Program-made: the position numbers and the translations under genes
Shown here: one piece after another, positions 34,801 through 38,540 of the stretch
Layout of the letters: the number at the start of each line of letters is the position of its first letter
Numbering within the stretch: position 1 is the stretch's first letter
IMG/VR virus record: IMGVR_UViG_3300046010_014297
Span: 1 to 38,540 of that record
Reading direction: 5' to 3' (one strand)
DNA from: a virus
Length of the DNA stretch: 38,540 nt
Notes under the pieces: model-generated
The model's input: only the letters and a program-made list of their open reading frames with translations
The model's database searches: none
Told to the model about the DNA's origin: nothing

Positions 34801-37800
34801 GGTTTTGTGAATTTCGACGATGTTGATTTTACTGTGTTTAGTTTAGATGACCCAACTGCGTTGAATCCCTACCTCGGCGAGCTCAATGTGGGTAAATTGA
34901 TTTGGGTGGCCAAAGTAAACAATTATGATTGGGATGTATATAGAATATTTGGCATAGCCAGTTCAGTCATAGCAGTCAGAGATAATTTAGATGGTACTGC
35001 ATTGGTGCTGTTTAATCAAAATCATGGGTTAACCAGAGATCAAAAAATAATTATTAGATATTTTGACAGTAATATCGACGGTGTCTATAGAGTGCTGTCA
35101 GTTCCCAGTCCCAATACCATTATCATTGCCTATGTATTTGTAAACCTCAATCAAACGGTCATAACTGGTACAGGAGTGGCCTTTAGTTTACAAAGTTGCA
35201 GAGTGACACAGGCCAGCGATATCATAGATCAACCATACGCAAATGAATTGACAACCGATGCCAAAATTTGGATTTCTAATTCAACGCAGCCCTGGCAGGT
35301 ATTAGAAAAACAAAAAGTGTTTATCCAAGGACAATCAATTTCGGCAGAAACACCTAGTGTAGACAGTTTATATGGGGTCAGTGCTGCTCAATCACAACAG
35401 GGACTCTATGCCTATATAGGAAGCCCAGCATATTCTTCCAATGGCGGTGTTTATACCTATGTTAAAAATAATTTTGGATCTTATATTAACAACAGTCTAA
35501 TTGAGTGCAATGCAGTGGGCACACAAGATTTTGGTCGCAGTGTCAGCATAGGCAATATTGACTACAGTGCCATTGGTGCTCCGTTGAGTGACATAAATGC
35601 CATAACAAATATGGGATTGGTTGCTGTGATGAACAAAGTGACTGGCAGCAGCACATTTGAATTTTCTCAAATTTGTTTACCAGTTGACGATCTTGGCGAA
35701 TCTGCTGAGTTTGGAAAAAGTGTAGTTATCAGCACTGATGAACGGTGGATGTATATCGGTGCACCTGGTATCAACAGTGTGTATGCATTTGCTCAAGTAC
35801 CGGTTCAATTGCAGTCAGTGGCATATAAAACAGACAGCAGTATTTTATCATATAATTACGACGACAGCATTGTCATTGACAGTACCAAACCAAATCAATT
35901 AGTGGTTATTCTTGACAATCAATTATTGAATTTGAGTGATTATTCTGTAGGCGCCAGTAACATAGTTTTAAATGTGGCACCAGCTGATGACCAAATATTG
36001 ACTATAAGACGCAGATTTATCTATGGTTTTTATGGAACTGGCACAGCCAGCTATTTGATCGGTGATTATCTATATACTGCCGTTGATATCTATTCTTTTA
36101 TTGTTACCATAAATGACATTCTACAACGACCGTTTTTTGATTATACCTTTAATAATGCCACCAAACAAATAACATTTTCTTCCAGTAAATCTGTCAGTGA
36201 CAATATCATAATTCGAGCAAAAACATACTATCAGTATGTGGACAAACTAGAACCGCCTATTTCGGTGGCAGGATCTGGCTTTGGTCAAAACATCGATTGC
36301 AGTATCGACGGTTCACAAATTGTGATAGGCGCCAAAACCGATACTGTAGACTCCATCAGCGATGTGGGTGCAGCCTATGTTTTCGAAAGAACAATTGAAA
36401 GATTTGTTGTGGATGATGCAAATCAAACTCTATACACAACCACAGTTAATTTCAATACACCTATCACAGTCAAAGTCAATGACACTATTTTGATCAATAC
36501 TGATTATAATATCGGTGGAAATTTCACTGTCACAGGTGCCAACACCATTGATATTGACTATCCACTACAAGTCGGCGATATGATTGAAATCAGCATCAAT
36601 GGTTTCAATTATCTAGAAAAATTAACAGCAGAGAATCCGCAACAGTATTCGGAATATGGTTCTGCAGTGAAAATCTGTAATAGAAGTTGCAGTGTTTATG
36701 TTGGGGTACCTGGAAACAATGGAGAAACACCACAACCGGGTCAGGTTGAACGAATAGTCAACCAAGCTAGAATGTACAACACCATTTCTGCCACAGTGGC
36801 CAATCCTGTTTTGGCAGCTGGTGACAGTCTCAGAGTCAACAACATTAATGTTGTTGTTCCTGGCATTTGGTCATCGGCCAGCAGTTATCAATTTGCCACT
36901 GTGGTACTGACTTTAAATGCCGGCATTTACAGTGTATATCAAGCTTTACAAGATGTTCCAGTATCTACTCCGATATCCGACACTGACTATTGGGAATTGA
37001 AAACCACCAGTGTCTTGGCTGCCATAATTAATCTAATAGGTTTTGAATATCAAGTCAATGCTTCGGTTCCTAATGTCAAAGCCAGCATATCAGACAACAT
37101 TACTATTAAACCCAATGGTGTATTAAAAACATATTCCATCGACAATGCATATCAAAATGTCACATCCTATACTGCATTGGTTTATAAAAATGATATTTTA
37201 CAAATCGAAAATGTAGACTATACAATTAATCTAGTTACTAAAACAATAACTTTTACCACACCTCCGCCTTCAACAGCAGATATCCAAGTTGTTACCGGTG
37301 TGCTCACATTGTCCTTGATCAATGACACTGTTAATCGAATGAACGAACTACAGATCGGGCTGGGTCTTGTCAATTCAACAAATGTCTACACAGCATTGGG
37401 ACTAGAACTTTTTGTGCAGACACAGACAATACTCAGTCCCAGGCCACTAGTATCTGCAAGATTTGGCGAATCGATCAGCATCGAAAACAGCTCAAATATA
37501 TTGGTAATCGGTGCACCCCGTGATTCATCTTATATACCCATGACTTTTGATGGAGGAGATACTTATTTCGATGGGTTGGCCACTAGTGTATATTCCCAGC
37601 CCAACGAAAGCGGTGCAGTGTATACCTTTGATTTACTATCAAGTCAATCCAGCAGCATAACTAATCCAGATCTGTTTGTATTTGGACAACAGATCTATCC
37701 TGCTGCCGGATTACAAAGTTTGGATAAATTTGGACAAGTGGTTGACTATACTGCAAATTCTTTACTAGTTACCAGTCCGGGCAATGACCTGGGCGACAGC

Positions 37801-38540
37801 ACTCTGAGTGAATTGAACTATGGAAGATTTAACACTTTTGTAAATTCCAACAATAGTCCAGCTTGGACAGTGATCAGAGAAGAAACTCCTGTTGTTGACA
37901 TAAAATTAATCAACAATGCCTTTGCTTATGATTTACTACAAAGTCCAGGCACTGACTTTTTTGATTTTATTGATCCATTACAAGGAAAAATACTGGGTGC
38001 AGCAAGACAAAACATAGATTACATAGGTGCCATTGATCCTGCTGCCTATAATGTGGGGCCGGTTAACAACTATGGTCGACGATGGAATGGCACTCAATTA
38101 GGAAAAATTTGGTGGGATACTACCAATGCAAGATTTATTAATCCCAATCAGGATAATATACAGTATGCTGCAGCAAGATGGAGTCAACTTTTTCCTGGCA
38201 GTCAGATAGAAGTCTATCAGTGGACAGAAAGTGAAGTACCTCCTGCACAGTATACCGGTCCGGGTTTCCCTAGATCGTTGTCTTCGTTCAATGCCATAGG
38301 GTATGTTGATGCATCCGGAGTAGTCAGAACCAACTATTATTTCTGGGTCAGGGGCAATACTTTTGTTGAATCAGCAAAGGCAAAGACTCTAAGTACCTCT
38401 GCTATAGAAAGATACATATCTGATCCCAAGTCATCTGGCATTCCGTATTTGGCTTTTTTAAATGCCAGTAGTTTTGCTATCTATAACGGCGAGAGCATAA
38501 TAAATGCACAAGACACTATTTTATCAATAGAATTTGATAA
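28873..38540 (+). CDS. Giant baseplate-linked structural protein, gp7 position, partial (at least 3222 aa)
   Basis: The frame opens at ATG 28873 (MSLKTVDFLPEIFQTPVNRQ) and runs to the right edge with no stop. It directly follows gp6 as gp7 (1032 aa) does in T4, but I see no clear gp7 sequence match. The N-terminal part has a YNSEYYAWDPFINVDKFINF block followed by SQYYWLPNGPDAVD. Residues ~1130-1480 form another folded region with TRPWEMLGFSVEPTWWTDQY, APDFFSWIGWNRLDF and LLALTRPAEFFSLFADRDLY. At least six ~40-residue beta modules (VYLNNVQLIKGIDYTV type) are scattered along it. Residues ~2166-2992 carry seven FG-GAP-like repeats. No membrane segment is visible. Long size and beta-rich repeats suggest a peripheral baseplate or fibre-like arm, perhaps host-binding; this is inferred. 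Confidence 0.85.
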   Translation, partial: MSLKTVDFLPEIFQTPVNRQFLSATLDQLTQEPEFKKTQGYIGRRVGPGVNPSDRYVIELDKTRTDYQLEPGVVSLDQDRSVIKDVITYPGLLDALKLQGADITQADRLYNSEYYAWDPFINVDKFINFSQYYWLPNGPDAVDISSTAIPLTDDFIVTRTDRGYEFSGLAGNRPTIYLLRGGTYTFQLDQAPNNFWIQLEPGINGTLAATPNISSRDILGVDNNGINNGTITFTVPAADAQQFYYDLPLLGSVDLLTTSLSLEDINNVYLSEFLTANPQGIDGITSLDQKTIVFTTDQGWILTTRFDPLAQLPVNNGLPGSFDSLLFDQATQVPFQDRYNIWKIVYNYDTDNNIFLTVEPYQTISVYDKVNILFGQQWSNTQWYKNNSEYLEKIPLLSAVFNTLYYQDATNPNFFGVIKLITSTSNDTIFINDILGKPNYTSPTGVVFTNNLKVIFRGSVVPDSYQNNEYYVAGVGTAIQLLPVIDYITPEIYIDSTEPNQPLRPDYLLMALDSPSLNPWSRTNRWFHVDVINATAEYNNSTPDLNNEYRAKRPILEFRGGIQLYNMGTQALPPVNIVDFTTTDALSQVNGQPSYTVDGYTFENGSRVIFAADTDNNVKNKIYTVSFIEPTGDSSSEVILLTEANTVLTNNCVVSLDGSITQGKSYWFNGLDWIIAQQKNSINQAPLFDVYDLSGISYSDQEVYVSSNFVGSKIFSYQIGVGIDDPILGFPLGYLSLNNIGDIVFDNNFYTQSFVYVGNQQSQTLKISNGTLKEYSDRTNYTPRIGWQTAATRSQIYQQFSFKYDPTQPLILDIEVLNQLDIDVPVLKIYVEGVYQIPGTFTYTTQINNTTITLSSTDIPTDALIEVLALSNQPSAYGFYQIPANLQNNPFNENSSTFTLGTARQHYESIAENLNDFAGDINGANNIRDLGNVLPYGLVINQQSSPLTLAGYFFRSKQFNIFAALDYNSREYEKVKAQILNLAATNDYTNQTIPNILNDILSQLGFDKTSASPFYWSDMLPFSNVYTETNYTITPVSLNVFDTIQTYNFTSANYLGLIVYLNNVQLIKGIDYTVGVDSPTITVTTTLSVGDVLSIREYTTTYGSFIPNTPTKLGLYPATVPEIYLDTTYIEPTLVIRGHDGSITVAFEDFRDDLLLEFEKRIYNNLKLDNNPVPIDAADVIPGQFRTTDYSLEEITSILAPDFFSWIGWNRLDFSTQNFIQSNKFSYNYAQSQNKLSGQALGIGAWRGIYNYFYDTIYPNTRPWEMLGFSVEPTWWTDQYGPAPYTAGNLVLWDDLAAGLVRDPAGTYVIEKYRRPDLNKVIPAGSEGQLLSPFYSVVASYDKNSFVQQWIFGDDGPAENAWRTSSAYPFSVMRLLALTRPAEFFSLFADRDLYRFNNEFDQYLLNDRFRLNASGIQIYGNGVSKASYINWIVDFNQQSGLDSTTILTEDLSSLDVRLCYRFGAFTAKNLLQIFTEKSSPQSTNSGLLLPDESYNLFLYKNVPFDRATYSSVIIQKTANGYSLYGYGTTKPYFEILASQNVGPPLPITAGGRTVNVSVSHTDTVIQIPYGYEYTTTSGVADFLISYGARLQSLGFEFTEYQNGYVLDWQQMVKEFLYWDSQGWGINSVINLNPSADRLVVERPYAIVDDVSVQTQENLILDQEKSPLTTKNLIVDRDNNRFTLTTTNNQTVNYLNVNLVNYENICVLDNRSIFADLIYDPATGARQSRLKIAAITSLNWLGQLNAPGFILNQDNIQNWEPTKKYSKGEIVEYKNLYYSANTIIQPSETFNYNLWKRSDYTEIQTGLLPNLPDKSDQLANSYDVYNANLEKDQDIFSYGLIGFRPRQYMTALNLNDVSQVNLYRQFLGTKGTITSAEIFSFADLGKGVAQFDIYENWAIQKATYGSNANRSYFDLQLNRANLTSNPATVQIINPGQSSIADQTIQVENIWKSSYLITDPNILPTREMLPPAAGFPSAGFVNFDDVDFTVFSLDDPTALNPYLGELNVGKLIWVAKVNNYDWDVYRIFGIASSVIAVRDNLDGTALVLFNQNHGLTRDQKIIIRYFDSNIDGVYRVLSVPSPNTIIIAYVFVNLNQTVITGTGVAFSLQSCRVTQASDIIDQPYANELTTDAKIWISNSTQPWQVLEKQKVFIQGQSISAETPSVDSLYGVSAAQSQQGLYAYIGSPAYSSNGGVYTYVKNNFGSYINNSLIECNAVGTQDFGRSVSIGNIDYSAIGAPLSDINAITNMGLVAVMNKVTGSSTFEFSQICLPVDDLGESAEFGKSVVISTDERWMYIGAPGINSVYAFAQVPVQLQSVAYKTDSSILSYNYDDSIVIDSTKPNQLVVILDNQLLNLSDYSVGASNIVLNVAPADDQILTIRRRFIYGFYGTGTASYLIGDYLYTAVDIYSFIVTINDILQRPFFDYTFNNATKQITFSSSKSVSDNIIIRAKTYYQYVDKLEPPISVAGSGFGQNIDCSIDGSQIVIGAKTDTVDSISDVGAAYVFERTIERFVVDDANQTLYTTTVNFNTPITVKVNDTILINTDYNIGGNFTVTGANTIDIDYPLQVGDMIEISINGFNYLEKLTAENPQQYSEYGSAVKICNRSCSVYVGVPGNNGETPQPGQVERIVNQARMYNTISATVANPVLAAGDSLRVNNINVVVPGIWSSASSYQFATVVLTLNAGIYSVYQALQDVPVSTPISDTDYWELKTTSVLAAIINLIGFEYQVNASVPNVKASISDNITIKPNGVLKTYSIDNAYQNVTSYTALVYKNDILQIENVDYTINLVTKTITFTTPPPSTADIQVVTGVLTLSLINDTVNRMNELQIGLGLVNSTNVYTALGLELFVQTQTILSPRPLVSARFGESISIENSSNILVIGAPRDSSYIPMTFDGGDTYFDGLATSVYSQPNESGAVYTFDLLSSQSSSITNPDLFVFGQQIYPAAGLQSLDKFGQVVDYTANSLLVTSPGNDLGDSTLSELNYGRFNTFVNSNNSPAWTVIREETPVVDIKLINNAFAYDLLQSPGTDFFDFIDPLQGKILGAARQNIDYIGAIDPAAYNVGPVNNYGRRWNGTQLGKIWWDTTNARFINPNQDNIQYAAARWSQLFPGSQIEVYQWTESEVPPAQYTGPGFPRSLSSFNAIGYVDASGVVRTNYYFWVRGNTFVESAKAKTLSTSAIERYISDPKSSGIPYLAFLNASSFAIYNGESIINAQDTILSIEFD
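35368..37848 (+). repeat. Seven FG-GAP/integrin-type beta-propeller repeats in the giant protein
   Basis: Repeats begin near residues 2166, 2219, 2279, 2470, 2595, 2864 and 2953 of the giant protein. Examples are FGKSVVISTDERWMYIGAPG, FGQNIDCSIDGSQIVIGAK with VGAAYVFER, and FGESISIENSSNILVIGAPR with SGAVYTFDL. Each has FG/YG, a short strand, then IGAP/VGVP/TSPG. Several end in a GAxYxF-like strand. Seven is the blade number of integrin-alpha propellers. Between blades 3 and 6 the repeats are separated by inserted beta modules. Confidence 0.7.

Overview
The window is part of the genome of a T4-superfamily myovirus (contractile-tailed phage). The evidence is a set of recognisable T4-type genes: major capsid gp23, scaffold gp22, prohead protease gp21, prohead core gp67-like, portal gp20, recombination subunits gp46 and gp47, late sigma factor gp55, and baseplate proteins gp26-like, gp53-like, gp5-like, gp25 and gp6. 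T4-type late promoters (TATAAATA and variants) lie upstream of many genes. Base composition is AT-rich. The very large structural proteins, the spike protein without a lysozyme domain and the YFLGNGSQLTGI-type repeats look more like marine or freshwater T4-like phages than enteric T4. The host cannot be named from this sequence.

Layout. (1) 1-10141, minus strand, head module read right to left: tape-measure-like protein with a lysozyme-like domain, portal gp20, a 73-aa protein, gp67-like core protein, gp21, gp22, gp23, an HNH endonuclease inserted behind gp23, and a partial fibre-like protein running off the left edge. (2) 10142-11245, plus strand: a gp26-like hub/chaperone gene followed by an ORF in the -1 frame that has no start codon of its own. 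The junction carries a T TTT TTC slippery site and a strong stem-loop. (3) 11242-12300: a 209-aa unknown protein, then about 350-400 nt of GC-richer non-coding DNA that looks like a structured RNA. (4) 12292-16491, minus strand: a tightly packed cluster gp55-gp47-gp46-PD-(D/E)XK nuclease, linking late transcription and recombination. (5) 16598-38540, plus strand: a baseplate/hub operon of a 669-aa structural protein, gp53-like, a 994-aa structural protein, gp5-like spike, a 531-aa Gly-rich protein, gp25, gp6, and an open-ended giant protein (at least 3222 aa). Most of its genes are joined by TAATG or ATGA overlaps.

How it fits together. gp55 should direct phage-modified host RNA polymerase to the TAAATA-type elements. 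In six genes the element ends only 4-5 nt before the start codon, which by T4 geometry predicts leaderless mRNAs. gp67/gp21/gp22/gp23/gp20 build and mature the prohead. The plus-strand operon builds the baseplate. The peptidoglycan hydrolase that T4 carries in gp5 seems to be on the tape-measure-like protein here.

The most unusual features are the predicted -1 frameshift in the gp26-like gene, the unassigned structured RNA at about 11944-12296, the leaderless-type late promoters, and a seven-copy FG-GAP (integrin-type) beta-propeller repeat set in the giant baseplate-linked protein. All calls come from reading the sequence; no database search was made.
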